64,000 nucleotides of DNA from Candidatus Accumulibacter adjunctus (lineage in GTDB: Bacteria; Pseudomonadota; Gammaproteobacteria; Burkholderiales; Rhodocyclaceae): NCBI GenBank assembly GCA_000585015.1, contig JFAX01000011.1, positions 38,810 through 102,809 on the forward strand, written 5' to 3'. The position numbers and the translations under genes were made by a program. The stretch's first letter is position 1, and every line of letters starts with the position of its first letter. Shown here piece after piece: positions 42,857-52,440 of the stretch. Below the pieces are notes generated by a model, which was given only the letters and a program-made list of their open reading frames with translations, did no database searches and was not told the origin of the DNA.

Positions 42857-43585
42857 ATGCAAAGACTGCTCGCGCTCATCGGCCCGTTGCCCTTCATCGG
42901 CCTGGCGATCGTCGCCGCAGGTCTGTCGCTGGCGGTGGCCGTCTGGCTGTTCGACACGCTGTCCGTCGGCCTGCTCGCGGTCAGCAACTCGGGCTGGCGT
43001 TACGCTCTGACCGGTTTGCTGTTGGCTGCCTGCTACTTTGTCTACGGTCTGACGCTGCTCTGCGTCGCGCCGCTGTTGAACTTCGTGCTCGGTGGGCGCC
43101 TGCGGCCGTACCGTGGCTCGGCGGTGTCGCTGACCGCCCTGCGCTGGTATGTACACTGCACGCTGACGCTCGTGGTCCGCTATTCCTTTCTCGAATTCGT
43201 GACGCCGTCACCCTTTGCCCAACTCTATTATCGGCTGATGGGGATGCGCATCGGGCACAACGTGACGATCAATTCGACTGCCCTCGCCGATCCATCGCTG
43301 CTCGAGATGGGAGACGGCGTGACGATCGGCGGTTCGGCCAGCATCATGGCGCACTATGCACAGGGCGGCTACCTGGTGATTGCTCCAGTCCGGATCGCGG
43401 CCGGTGCGACCATCGGCCTGCGGGCGATCGTCATGGGCGGTGTCGAGGTCGGCGAGAGGGCCAAGGTTCTTGCCGGTTCTTTCGTCCTCCCCAACACACG
43501 CATTCCGGCTGGCGAAACCTGGGCCGGGATACCGGCGCGGCGGGTTGAACCCGAGCGCCTCGACGTCCCCAGCGGAGCCGCCTGA
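42857..43585 (+). CDS. Membrane protein with left-handed beta-helix acyltransferase domain
   Basis: 242 residues: two N-terminal membrane segments (FIGLAIVAAGLSLAVAVWLF, YALTGLLLAACYFVYGLTLL), a linker with RYSFLEFVTPSPFAQLYYRLMGMRIG, then hexapeptide repeats (GHNVTINSTALADPSLLEMGDGVTIGGSASI and VRIAAGATIGLRAIVMGGVEVG) ending in ETWAGIPARRV. It resembles membrane-linked hexapeptide O-acetyltransferases, including those joined to adenylation modules elsewhere. The acceptor is unknown. The ribosome site GGAGGAG supports ATG 42857. The phosphatase gene follows by 3 nt. Confidence 0.8.
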   Translation: MQRLLALIGPLPFIGLAIVAAGLSLAVAVWLFDTLSVGLLAVSNSGWRYALTGLLLAACYFVYGLTLLCVAPLLNFVLGGRLRPYRGSAVSLTALRWYVHCTLTLVVRYSFLEFVTPSPFAQLYYRLMGMRIGHNVTINSTALADPSLLEMGDGVTIGGSASIMAHYAQGGYLVIAPVRIAAGATIGLRAIVMGGVEVGERAKVLAGSFVLPNTRIPAGETWAGIPARRVEPERLDVPSGAA

Positions 43586-43588
43586 GCG

Positions 43589-44209
43589 ATGTCGCAGCTG
43601 CCGGCATGGGATGTCGTCGCCTGGCGGCTGCTCGCCGTCGTCGGCGGTCTTGTCGGCTGGTTCGTGACGCAGCGCCTGATCGGTAAACGCCGTCTCGCCG
43701 ACGGCGTGATGTACGATCATCTGCACCGGCTGACGGCCAGTGGCAACGCCTGGCTGCATGAGCATCCGGGCGCTGCGCGGGCAGTGCTGGTCGGCAGCTC
43801 GCTGGCGATCGATGCCGTCACCCTGTTCGTGCTCGCCTACGCCCTGATCGGGCCGAGCTTCAGCCCGTTCCTTGGTCTGCTCAGCCTGTTTGCCCTGCGC
43901 CAGTTGAGCCAGGCGCTGGTCGCCCTGCCGGCGCCGGCGGGCATCATCTGGCGTGATCCGGGCTTTCCCTCGCTCTTCGTGACCTATTCCGTAGGCAACG
44001 ATTTCTTCTTCTCGGGACACACCGCGCTCGCCGTGTACGGCGCCATGCAGGTCGCGACTCTCGGCATCTCCGCGCTGACCGTCCTCGCGGCCCTGCTCGC
44101 CATCCTGCAGATGGTGCTCGTCATCCTCCTGCGGGCGCACTGGACCCTCGACGTGCTGGGCGGGCTGTTTGCCGCGCTTCTGGTCGGCGTCGTCTTCTGG
44201 CCTGCCTAG
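43589..44209 (+). CDS. PAP2/sphingomyelin-synthase-like membrane phosphatase
   Basis: 206 residues with about six helices. The C-terminal motifs NDFFFSGHTALAVYG and LVILLRAHWTLDVLGGLFA give the catalytic His-His-Asp arrangement of the PAP2 superfamily (SMS-type: SGHT and HxxxD). It probably acts on a lipid phosphate or phosphodiester in the inner membrane. It starts 3 nt after the acyltransferase gene, so both likely modify the same lipid or envelope substrate. It overlaps the convergent dehydratase gene by 4 nt. Confidence 0.8.
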   Translation: MSQLPAWDVVAWRLLAVVGGLVGWFVTQRLIGKRRLADGVMYDHLHRLTASGNAWLHEHPGAARAVLVGSSLAIDAVTLFVLAYALIGPSFSPFLGLLSLFALRQLSQALVALPAPAGIIWRDPGFPSLFVTYSVGNDFFFSGHTALAVYGAMQVATLGISALTVLAALLAILQMVLVILLRAHWTLDVLGGLFAALLVGVVFWPA

Positions 44210-45165
44210 GGCAGGTCGGTTTGCCGCCGCGGTTCGCCGCCGGTCCGGCGAAGCCGGCGTGACCAGGCCCGGATGTCGGCCAGGCTTGCCGTCGCACCGC
44301 CACAGACGATGAAGAGCACGCGCGAGTGGCCGGTGAGCGCCGGCGATCGCTCGTAGGCCAGGGCCAGAGTGGCACCGCAGGCGGGCTCCACGAGCAGTCG
44401 ATGGTCGTCAAGGAAGCGCTCGCAGGCGTTGAGCGCCGCAGCATCGGAGACGACGACGCTGTCTACCGGGTGCGCCAGCGAGCACGTGAAAGCCTGTTCG
44501 CAGACTCGTTTGGCGCCGAGCGAGGTGGCGACACTGCTGATTTCCGCGAGCGCGACGATTCTGCCAGCGCGCAGCGAGCGATGCAGCGAGTCGGCACCGG
44601 CCGTTTCGACGGCAATCACCGGAATGTCGTCGAGACCGTTGCGGCGCAACCCTTCGATCACGCCGGCGAGCAGGCCGCCACCGCCGACCGCCAGCACGAT
44701 GGCGTCCGGCAGCAGCCTGGAGCGGGCAATCTCGTCGACCAGGGTGGCATGGCCTTGCCAGAGCAGCGGGTCGTCAAAGGGGTGGATGAAGGCGTCTCCC
44801 GCCGCCAGCAAGGACAGCGCCAGGCTGTTCGCCTCTTGCCAGGAGGGACCATGCACGATGACCTCGGCCCCTTCCTGCCGCAGTAGCTCGCGCGCCCGGG
44901 GGGAAGTGCTCTGCGGCACGACGACGGTGACCGGCAGCGAGAGCTGCCGACCGGCATAGGCCACCGCGAGGCCGGCATTGCCGCCCGAAGAGGACAGCAA
45001 GCGGCGCGCACCGGCGCGCTGGTGCTCCTCGCAGGCGGCGCCAATACCGCGAATCTTGAACGAGCCCGGCGGCTGCAGGGCTTCCAGCTTGAGCCACACC
45101 GAACGTTGGCTCGCCAGCCCGAGACGGCGCGATTCGATCAATGGTGTTTCGATGTGCAGGGGCAT
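44206..45165 (-). CDS. PLP-dependent serine/threonine dehydratase-like enzyme
   Basis: 319 residues of fold type II: the PLP lysine in PPGSFKIRGIGAA, the asparagine loop SSSGGNAGLAVAYAG and the Gly-rich phosphate site AVGGGGLLAGVIEGLRR. LEALQPPGSFKIRG is typical of L-serine ammonia-lyase/dehydratases (SDH-like), which make pyruvate and ammonia. Threonine or cystathionine-type substrates cannot be excluded. I use ATG 45165; the track extension lacks conserved residues. It is a stand-alone minus-strand gene, divergent from the DksA-type gene. Confidence 0.88.
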   Translation of the reverse strand: MPLHIETPLIESRRLGLASQRSVWLKLEALQPPGSFKIRGIGAACEEHQRAGARRLLSSSGGNAGLAVAYAGRQLSLPVTVVVPQSTSPRARELLRQEGAEVIVHGPSWQEANSLALSLLAAGDAFIHPFDDPLLWQGHATLVDEIARSRLLPDAIVLAVGGGGLLAGVIEGLRRNGLDDIPVIAVETAGADSLHRSLRAGRIVALAEISSVATSLGAKRVCEQAFTCSLAHPVDSVVVSDAAALNACERFLDDHRLLVEPACGATLALAYERSPALTGHSRVLFIVCGGATASLADIRAWSRRLRRTGGEPRRQTDLP

Positions 45166-45471
45166 CGTCTTCGCTCGCAGTGTGCGCCCGCCGCCGGCCG
45201 GTGGCGACACGTGTGACGCCGCAGCCAGGCGGCTGTCGGCGATCGGCAGCCGTCTGGTGAGCTTCCGGGCGGCTGCTGATGCAACCGATTATCGCCGAGG
45301 AATGGGCCTCGAGCATGTTCCGGCGGTACGATCGGAACGAGGCAGCTGCGTCTCCAGAGAGGGAGAGCGCAAGGGGGAGTGTGCGGCGAGCGAGTGACGC
45401 CGGCTTGCAAGCGCACTCGCTTTCTGATATCAAGTCGTCTTTTTTTCAACCGGGGAACGGGGTCTTCGAAC
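45166..45471. other. Divergent intergenic region, 306 bp
   Basis: Between the dehydratase-like and DksA-type genes; the right part holds the promoter listed at 45405. No further gene or motif is visible. Short track ORFs here look like chance. Confidence 0.5.
45405..45433 (+). promoter_or_regulatory. Sigma70-type promoter of the DksA-type gene
   Basis: TTGCAA (45405-45410) and TATCAA (45428-45433) are separated by 17 bp, about 40 nt before the ATG of the DksA-type gene. The T-rich stretch CGTCTTTTTTTC follows. Confidence 0.65.
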
Positions 45472-45897
45472 ATGGCTGAAGAATTGCTCCAGAGGCATTT
45501 CACTCCCTACGTGCAGCACGCTGGCGAGGAGTACATGAACAGCGATCAGCTGGCGCACTTTCGTGACATCCTGGAGGCCGTCAAGCTGCAGTTGATGGAG
45601 GACATCGAGCGGACGGTGCATACCATGCAGGATGAGGCGACGGTGTTTGCCGATCCCAACGACCGAGCCAGCCAGGAAACCGACATCGCGATCGAACTGC
45701 GCAACCGTGACCGCGAGCGCAAGCTGATCAAGAAGATCGAGGAGACCATCCAGCGCATCGACAGTGGGGATTACGGTTATTGCGCCGCCTGTGGCGTCGA
45801 GATCGGCATCAAGCGGCTCGAGGCACGCCCGACGGCGACGCTCTGCATCGACTGCAAGACCCTGGAGGAAGTGCGCGAAAAACAGATCGCCAAGTAG
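45472..45897 (+). CDS. TraR/DksA-family zinc-finger regulator
   Basis: 141 residues: a coiled-coil region ([30 protein letters not shown]) with the acidic tip [13 protein letters not shown], then a four-Cys zinc finger [25 protein letters not shown] (C-x2-C-x17-C-x2-C). DksA binds the RNA polymerase secondary channel and works with ppGpp. The coiled-coil tip keeps Asp residues as in DksA. A paralogue elsewhere may be the main DksA, so I give no symbol. A predicted promoter lies just upstream; the track start is 31 codons too early. Confidence 0.92.
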   Translation: MAEELLQRHFTPYVQHAGEEYMNSDQLAHFRDILEAVKLQLMEDIERTVHTMQDEATVFADPNDRASQETDIAIELRNRDRERKLIKKIEETIQRIDSGDYGYCAACGVEIGIKRLEARPTATLCIDCKTLEEVREKQIAK

Positions 45898-46237
45898 CCT
45901 CCGCAAGACAGAGAGCGCCGGTCGGCGAAACGGCTGCGCTTGGGTGCCCGCGGAGCGGGTTCTGCGGCACAGTCCCGGCAGTGAAGCAGACGCCGCGGGT
46001 TGCCGCCGGGTTTGCGCCGCGGGATGCCGTCCGACGCGGGGAACAGAGCCAGCGGGCGGCGTGTCGCGGGCGAGGCGGAGTGCGGGGAGCCTTGCCGGCT
46101 GCAGCAACGGCCGCTGTCCCCGACACGGCCCGAACCGGGTCGCTGCTGGCGCCGACAGACAGCGTGCCGTAGTCCCGCCAGGAGCACCGCATCCTGGCGA
46201 CGCGACGGCCAGTAGTACCTCCGGACACTTCAGCACC
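45898..46237. other. Gene-free region upstream of parE, 340 bp
   Basis: GC-rich, no terminator with a T-run, no credible ORF and no recognisable regulatory box. The long track ORF that crosses it is a 5' extension of parE. Confidence 0.45.
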
Positions 46238-48187
46238 ATGACCTACACCGCAGAATCGATTGCCGTTCTCAAGGGCCTTGAGCCCGTACGCCATCGGCCG
46301 GGAATGTACACGCGCACCGATTGCCCGTTGCACATCATCCAGGAAGTGATCGACAACGCCGCCGACGAGGCGCTCGGCGGCCATTGCCGGCGAATCGGCG
46401 TCACCCTGCACCGCGATCACTCGGTGAGCGTGCAGGACGATGGCCGCGGCATTCCGGTCGAGATGCATCCGCTCGAGAAGGTGCCGACCGTCGAGGTCGT
46501 GTTCACCCGGCTGCATGCCGGCGGCAAGTTCAACAAGGACGACGGGGCTTCTGCCTACCGTTTCTCCGGCGGTCTGCACGGGGTTGGCGTGTCGGTGACC
46601 AATGCGCTTTCGACCCGCCTCGAGGTCGAGGTCGTGCGCGACGGGGCACGGCATCAGATGGCTTTTTCCGGCGGGGCAGTGATCGAACCGCTGCACCGGG
46701 TTGCCGATGCACCGAAAAGGATGAGCGGCACGCGCGTGCGCGCGTGGCCGGACCCGGCCTTCTTCGACTCGCCGGTCATCCCGCCGCCACAGCTCGAACG
46801 TCTGCTGCGCAGCAAGGCGCTGTTGCTGCCGGGCCTGCAGGTCGTGCTGACGGTCGAGGATGGCGCGACCAGCGAGTGGTGTTTCGCCAACGGCATGGTG
46901 CAGTACCTCGCCGAGCAACTCGACGGCGAGCCCGTGGCTCCGGTGTTCAGCAGCGAGAAGTACGCTGTCCGTGGCGACGAGAACTTTCCTGTCGGCGCAG
47001 GTGCCGCCTGGGCCATCTGCTGGACGGCCGAGGGTGGCTTGGCACGCGAATCCTACGTCAATCTGATACCGACTCCAGCCGGCGGCACCCATGAAGCCGG
47101 CCTGCGCCAGGCGACGCTCGATGCCATCCGCAGTTTCGCCGAACATCATGCGCTGCTGCCCAAGGGCGTCAAGCTCGCCGCCGAGGATGTCTTCTCGCGC
47201 GCCAGTTTCGTGCTCGCCGTACGCATGCTCGATCCTTCGTTCCAGGGGCAGACGAAGGAACGACTGAACTCGCGCGATGCCGTGGCGCTGGTGGCGCGGA
47301 TGGTGCGCGACAGCTTCGAACTGTGGCTGAACGAGCACCCCGAGGCGGCCAAACGGATCACCGAGCTGGCCATCCGGGCGGCGCAGGCACGCACGCGTGC
47401 CGGCCAGAAGGTCGAGAAGCGCAAGCAGTCGGGGGTGGCGATCCTGCCGGGCAAGCTGTCGGATTGCCAGAGCGAGGACCTCGGTCGCAACGAGATCTTT
47501 CTCGTCGAAGGGGACTCGGCAGGCGGTTCGGCCAAATCGGGGCGTGACAAGGAGGTACAGGCGATCCTGCCATTGCGCGGCAAGGTGCTGAACACCTGGG
47601 AGGTCGAGGCAGGCAGCCTGTTTGCCAATCGCGAGGTGCACGACATCGCCGTCGCCCTCGGCATCGACCCGCATCCGGCGAACGCTCCCGACTCGGTGCT
47701 GCTCAATCTGCGCTACGGCAAGGTCGTGATCATGACCGATGCCGATGTCGATGGGTCGCACATCCGCGTTCTGCTGTGCACCCTCTTCTATCGCCATTTC
47801 CCGCGGCTGGTCGCGCGTGGGCACCTGTTCTTCGCGCAGCCACCGCTGTACCGTCTCGATGTGCCCGCGCAGGGCAAGGCGCGGCCACCGCGCAAGATCT
47901 ACGCGCTCGACAATGCGGAACTCGAAGCCTCACTCGATCGTCTGCGCCTCGAGGGTGTCAAGCGTGAAGCGGTCACCATCTCGCGCTTCAAGGGTCTGGG
48001 CGAGATGAATCCGGAGCAGCTGTGGGAGACGACGATGTCGCCCGACACGCGCCGCCTGATGCGCATCGGCATGCCGGGCAGCGAGGCGGCGCGGCCGGTG
48101 ATGACGATGTTGATGGCCAAGGGTGAATCGGCGGGCCGGCGCGCCTGGATGGAAGAAAACGGTGCCCTGATCGGCGCCGAGCTGTGA
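46238..48187 (+). CDS. parE: DNA topoisomerase IV subunit B
   Basis: 649 residues with the GHKL ATPase motifs [24 protein letters not shown] and [15 protein letters not shown]. The TOPRIM parts [34 protein letters not shown] and [15 protein letters not shown] follow. It lacks the long insert of gram-negative GyrB, and it is followed by parC, so ParE is the right call. With ParC it decatenates daughter chromosomes. I use ATG 46238; the track ORF continues 158 codons upstream without conserved sequence. Confidence 0.95.
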   Translation: MTYTAESIAVLKGLEPVRHRPGMYTRTDCPLHIIQEVIDNAADEALGGHCRRIGVTLHRDHSVSVQDDGRGIPVEMHPLEKVPTVEVVFTRLHAGGKFNKDDGASAYRFSGGLHGVGVSVTNALSTRLEVEVVRDGARHQMAFSGGAVIEPLHRVADAPKRMSGTRVRAWPDPAFFDSPVIPPPQLERLLRSKALLLPGLQVVLTVEDGATSEWCFANGMVQYLAEQLDGEPVAPVFSSEKYAVRGDENFPVGAGAAWAICWTAEGGLARESYVNLIPTPAGGTHEAGLRQATLDAIRSFAEHHALLPKGVKLAAEDVFSRASFVLAVRMLDPSFQGQTKERLNSRDAVALVARMVRDSFELWLNEHPEAAKRITELAIRAAQARTRAGQKVEKRKQSGVAILPGKLSDCQSEDLGRNEIFLVEGDSAGGSAKSGRDKEVQAILPLRGKVLNTWEVEAGSLFANREVHDIAVALGIDPHPANAPDSVLLNLRYGKVVIMTDADVDGSHIRVLLCTLFYRHFPRLVARGHLFFAQPPLYRLDVPAQGKARPPRKIYALDNAELEASLDRLRLEGVKREAVTISRFKGLGEMNPEQLWETTMSPDTRRLMRIGMPGSEAARPVMTMLMAKGESAGRRAWMEENGALIGAEL

Positions 48188-48212
48188 CCGGACGAGCGAA
48201 AGTGAACCGCAA

Positions 48213-50555
48213 GTGAGGAAAGACCAGACCCCCGACCTCTTCGCCGACCTGCCACCGGCGCCGCCGGCAGTGCCGCCGCAACCGCCCGCGTCGCCCGCGA
48301 CGGACGACGACAGCATCCTGCTGCACGAATCGGCGGCCCGCGACTACCTCGAGTACGCGGTGGCGGTCGTCAAGGGACGCGCGCTGCCGGATGTCAAGGA
48401 CGGCCTGAAGCCGGTACAGCGGCGTGTCCTCTTCGCCATGCGCGAACTCGGGCTGTCGGCGACGGCGAAGCCGGTCAAGTCGGCACGGGTCGTTGGCGAC
48501 GTCATCGGCAAGTACCATCCGCACGGCGACACCTCCGCCTACGATGCCATGGTGCGTGTCGCACAGCCCTTCATGCTGCGCTACCCGCTGGTCGACGGGC
48601 AGGGCAACTTCGGTTCGCGCGATGGCGACAATGCGGCAGCGATGCGCTATACCGAGGCACGCCTGACGCCGATCGCCGAGTTGCTGCTGGCGGAACTCGG
48701 CGAGGGGACGGTCGATTTCCAGCCGAACTATGACGGCTCGTTTGACGAACCGACCTGTCTGCCGGCCCGGCTACCCTTCGTCCTGCTCAACGGATCCTCG
48801 GGCATCGCCGTCGGCATGGCGACCGAGATTCCGCCGCACAACCTGCGCGAGGTCGCCGCAGCAGCGATCCACCTGATCGAACAGCCGCAGGCCGGGCTCG
48901 AGCAACTGCTGCAGCACGTTCCAGGGCCGGATTACCCGGGCGGCGGGCAGATCATTTCCTCGCCGGCCGACATCGCTGCCGCCTACGGCAGCGGCCGCGG
49001 CACGTTGCGCGTGCGGGCGCGCTACGAGTTCGAGGAAATGGCACGCGGGGCCTGGCAACTGGTGGTTCGCGAGCTGCCGCCCGGTGTCTCGTCGGCGAAG
49101 GTTCTGGCGGAGATCGGCGCATTGATCAACCCGCAGGTGAAGCCGGGCAAGAAGACCATCGACCAGTCGGCGGCGCAGCTCAAGACGCTGATGGCATCCC
49201 AGCTCGACCGTGCGCGCGACGAGTCGGGCAAGGACGACGACGTGCGGCTGGTCTTCGAGCCGAGCAGCTCGCGCATCGACCGCAACGAGTTCGTCGCGCT
49301 GCTGCTCGCGCATACCAGTCTCGAAACCTCGGCATCGATCAACCTCGTCGCCGTCGGCATCGATGGCCGGCCGTGCCAGAAATCGCTGCCCGAGCTGCTC
49401 GGCGAATGGTGCACCTTCCGTATCCGGACCGTGCACCGGCGGACCGGTCATCGCCTGCAGAAGGCCGATGACCGGATCCACATTCTCGAAGGCCGGCACA
49501 TCGTCTTCCTCAACATCGACGAAGTGATCCGGATCATTCGCCAGGCCGATGATCCGAAGGCGGCGCTGATCGCCCGCTTCGCGCTTTCCGACCGACAGGC
49601 GGAAGACATCCTCGAGATCCGCCTGCGGCAGCTCGCCCGCCTCGAGGGGATCCGCATCGAACAGGAACTCGAGCGGCTGCGCAGTGAGCGCGAGGGCCTG
49701 CTGAAACTGCTGGGCAGCGATGCGCTGCTGCGGCGGCAGGTGGTGCGCGAGATCAGGGCAGACGCGGAGAAGTACGGTGACGCGCGGCGGACGGTCATCG
49801 AAGTGGCGGTGACGGCGTCGCGTTCCGAGGTGGCTGCGGTCAGCGACGAAGCAGTGACCGTGATCATTTCGGAGAAGGGCTGGGCGCGTGTCCGGCAGGG
49901 GCACGGACTCGATCTTTCCGGTGTTGCCTACAAGGACGGCGACCGGGCGGGGTCGGCGCTGGAGTGCCGCTCGGTCGACTCGTTGGTGATCGTTTCGAGC
50001 GAGGGACGGGCGTTTACCGTGGCGATTGCCGGCCTGCCCGACGGTCGCGGCATGGGCGCGCCGCTCTCGTCGTTCGTCGACCTCGGCAGCGGCCGGATTG
50101 CGCATGTCCTCACCGGCCAGGCAGAAGAAGCGATCCTGATCGCCAAGACCTCGGGCTATGGTTTCATCTGTACTTACGGCGACCTGTTGTCACGGCAGAA
50201 AGCCGGCAAGGCTGTCGTCAGCGTCGAGGAGGGTGCCAGCATCCTGCCGCCGCTCCGGCTTGCCGCCGCCGACCATCTCGGCGCGTTGTCCAGCGACGGT
50301 CGCCTGTTGATCTTTCCGCTCGAGCAGATGAAGCGCCTCGCCAGCGGCAAGGGGGTCCAGATCATCGGCCTGCGTGCAGGTGAATCGCTGCGCGCGGTGA
50401 TTGTCACCCGTGGGTCGCGGGTGGCAATCAGGGGAAGCGTGCGCAATCGGCCGAAGACGCTCCCGTCGGAGGACAGGCACCTCGGTCAACGTGCACGTCG
50501 TGGTGCGCCGGTCGGGCCACTGGGGAACATCACGCTGGACCATTGGCCCACTTGA
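48213..50555 (+). CDS. parC: DNA topoisomerase IV subunit A
   Basis: 780 residues with a GTG start 25 nt after parE; AGTGAACCGCAAG precedes it. The breakage-reunion domain has [40 protein letters not shown] and the catalytic Tyr in [15 protein letters not shown]-terminal pinwheel domain ([23 protein letters not shown]) follows, without a GyrA-box. The C-terminal end [23 protein letters not shown] is typical of ParC. It works with ParE. The Pro-rich first 30 residues are unusual but do not affect the core. Confidence 0.95.
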   Translation: MRKDQTPDLFADLPPAPPAVPPQPPASPATDDDSILLHESAARDYLEYAVAVVKGRALPDVKDGLKPVQRRVLFAMRELGLSATAKPVKSARVVGDVIGKYHPHGDTSAYDAMVRVAQPFMLRYPLVDGQGNFGSRDGDNAAAMRYTEARLTPIAELLLAELGEGTVDFQPNYDGSFDEPTCLPARLPFVLLNGSSGIAVGMATEIPPHNLREVAAAAIHLIEQPQAGLEQLLQHVPGPDYPGGGQIISSPADIAAAYGSGRGTLRVRARYEFEEMARGAWQLVVRELPPGVSSAKVLAEIGALINPQVKPGKKTIDQSAAQLKTLMASQLDRARDESGKDDDVRLVFEPSSSRIDRNEFVALLLAHTSLETSASINLVAVGIDGRPCQKSLPELLGEWCTFRIRTVHRRTGHRLQKADDRIHILEGRHIVFLNIDEVIRIIRQADDPKAALIARFALSDRQAEDILEIRLRQLARLEGIRIEQELERLRSEREGLLKLLGSDALLRRQVVREIRADAEKYGDARRTVIEVAVTASRSEVAAVSDEAVTVIISEKGWARVRQGHGLDLSGVAYKDGDRAGSALECRSVDSLVIVSSEGRAFTVAIAGLPDGRGMGAPLSSFVDLGSGRIAHVLTGQAEEAILIAKTSGYGFICTYGDLLSRQKAGKAVVSVEEGASILPPLRLAAADHLGALSSDGRLLIFPLEQMKRLASGKGVQIIGLRAGESLRAVIVTRGSRVAIRGSVRNRPKTLPSEDRHLGQRARRGAPVGPLGNITLDHWPT

Positions 50556-50595
50556 GCTGCGGCCAGCCGCGGCCTGCAAGGAAGGAGAGCAAGGA

Positions 50596-51075
50596 ATGCG
50601 CAGCACAAACAACCCTTTTCGCGTCGTTGCCGCCGCTACCGCTTGCCTGGTCGCGGCCATGGCCGTCCAGGCGGAGCAGGTGGGATGCGTGACGACCGAG
50701 TGGAAGCTGGTCGGTGCGAACCACCGCGTCTGCGTCGAGAGTTTCCCCGACCCGAAGGTGCCCGGTGTCACCTGTCACGTCAGCCAGGCGCGAACCGGTG
50801 GTGTCAGCGGTTCGCTCGGCCTGGCCGAGGATCCGTCGCAGTTTTCGCTTGCCTGCCGGCAGACCGGTCCGATCAGCCTGCCGGACAAGCTGCCGAAGGA
50901 GGCGACGGTGTTCTCGGGCGATACGTCGGTGCTGTTCAAGGAAACGCGCGTCGTCCGCATGTGGGACGAAGCGAACCGGACGCTGATCTATCTCGCGATC
51001 AGTCGCAAGCTGATCGACGGCGCGCCGGCGAACAGCATTTCAACCGTGCCGCTGATGCCCTGGGGCGGGCGCTGA
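50596..51075 (+). CDS. creA: CreA-family periplasmic protein
   Basis: 159 residues: a signal peptide (VVAAATACLVAAMAVQA), then the CreA core EQVGCVTTEWKLVGANHRVCVESFPDPKVPGVTCHVSQARTGG and FKETRVVRMWDEANRTLIYLAISRKLIDG. Two or more cysteines may form disulphides. The function of the family is not known. AAGGAGAG lies before ATG 50596; the track begins 65 codons earlier inside parC. It is followed after 82 bp by the methyltransferase gene on the same strand. Confidence 0.9.
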   Translation: MRSTNNPFRVVAAATACLVAAMAVQAEQVGCVTTEWKLVGANHRVCVESFPDPKVPGVTCHVSQARTGGVSGSLGLAEDPSQFSLACRQTGPISLPDKLPKEATVFSGDTSVLFKETRVVRMWDEANRTLIYLAISRKLIDGAPANSISTVPLMPWGGR

Positions 51076-51157
51076 TGCTGCGCCGGCGGCCCGCCAGCGG
51101 TCGACGCCTTGGCGAACGGCTGCCCGCCGTGCCGGTGCTGCAGCAGCGGAGACCGTG

Positions 51158-52390
51158 ATGGTGCCCGCGCAGCCGGAACTGGACGTCAGCCGTCTCGGCC
51201 AGGTGTTCACGCCGCCAGCGATCGTCGACCTGATGCTCTCGCTGGTGCGCAATCGCGGTCGCGTCCTCGAGCCCGCCTGCGGCGATGGCGCCTTCCTGCA
51301 GCATTTCCCGTTCGCCGTCGGCATCGAGATCGATCCGCGCCACGCGCCACCTGGCGCTCGCGTCATGGATTTCTTTGCCCTGCCGGCCGAAGAGTCGTTC
51401 GCCACGGTGATCGGCAATCCGCCCTATGTGCGCTACCAGGACATCGCCGTCGCGACCCGTCTCCTCATCCGGCGCAGCGTGCTCGATGGACGTGCCAACC
51501 TCTATCTGTTCTTCATCGAGCAGTGCTTGCGGCATCTCGCTCCCGGTGGTGAACTCGTCTTCATCACCCCGCGCGATTTCCTCAAGGCAACGTCGGCGGT
51601 GCCACTCAACCGCCTGCTGTACGCGGCGGGGACGATCACCGATTTCGTCGAACTCGGCGATTCGCGGCTGTTCGACGATGCAACGCCGAATTGCGCCATC
51701 TGGCGTTTCGAGCGCGGCAATTTTTCACGCCGGACGCGCTACGCGGCGCAGGGCGTTGCCGATGGGCTGGCAGGCCTGGCGCGGTTGCAGTGGGACGAGC
51801 GCCATTTCGTCGAGAGCGGCGGGCACCTTCTGTTCACGCGCGGCGACTACGACCTGCACCTGGCCGACATCGCTTTCGTCAAGGTTGGCGCGGTCTCGGG
51901 CGCCGACGAGCTTTACGCCAGCGAGGTGTACGGCAATCGGAACTTCGTCTGCTCGTCGACGGTGCGCAGCGGCAGGACGCGGCGCATGCTGTGGTGTGAG
52001 GCAGGCGAACCGCCACCAGCGGCCCTGCTGCCGCACAAGGAACGCCTGATCACGCGTCGCATTCGATCCTTCGACGAGTCCAACTGGTGGCACTGGGGGC
52101 GCGGCTATCATCAGTCGGCCTTGCCACGGGTCTATGTCAACGGCAAGACGCGCAGCCCGCGACCCTTCTTCTGCCATTCCTGTACGCATTATGATGGGTC
52201 GGTGTTGGCAATCTTCCCGCACGATCCGCTGCTTGCCGTGCAGCGACTGGCGGATGCGCTGAACACCGTCGACTGGTTGGATCTCGGTTTCGTCTGCGAT
52301 GGCCGCTTCCTGTTCACCCAACGCAGCCTCGAGCAGACTCCGCTTCCCAGCCCGCTGCGAGCCCTGCTGCCGGCTCGCGGTGTAGAATGA
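51158..52390 (+). CDS. N6-adenine DNA methyltransferase (gamma-type, apparently solitary)
   Basis: 410 residues: LGQVFTPPAIVDLML (family N terminus), SAM motif LEPACGDGAFLQHF, acidic GIEIDPRHAP, and the catalytic motif VIGNPPYVRYQ. The C-terminal half (about 200-400) with SSTVRSGRTRRMLWCEAGE and RVYVNGKTRSPRPFFCH would be the target-recognition part. The motif order is that of TaqI/Eco57I-like gamma MTases. No restriction endonuclease gene is next to it; creA and gshA flank it. It could be a regulatory lone methylase, the remains of a restriction system or an RNA/protein enzyme. GTG 51155 is an alternative start. Confidence 0.85.
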   Translation: MVPAQPELDVSRLGQVFTPPAIVDLMLSLVRNRGRVLEPACGDGAFLQHFPFAVGIEIDPRHAPPGARVMDFFALPAEESFATVIGNPPYVRYQDIAVATRLLIRRSVLDGRANLYLFFIEQCLRHLAPGGELVFITPRDFLKATSAVPLNRLLYAAGTITDFVELGDSRLFDDATPNCAIWRFERGNFSRRTRYAAQGVADGLAGLARLQWDERHFVESGGHLLFTRGDYDLHLADIAFVKVGAVSGADELYASEVYGNRNFVCSSTVRSGRTRRMLWCEAGEPPPAALLPHKERLITRRIRSFDESNWWHWGRGYHQSALPRVYVNGKTRSPRPFFCHSCTHYDGSVLAIFPHDPLLAVQRLADALNTVDWLDLGFVCDGRFLFTQRSLEQTPLPSPLRALLPARGVE

Positions 52391-52440
52391 ACGATTGCCG
52401 CGCAGCCGGATGAGCACATCGGCGAGGAAAACTGGAGCCC

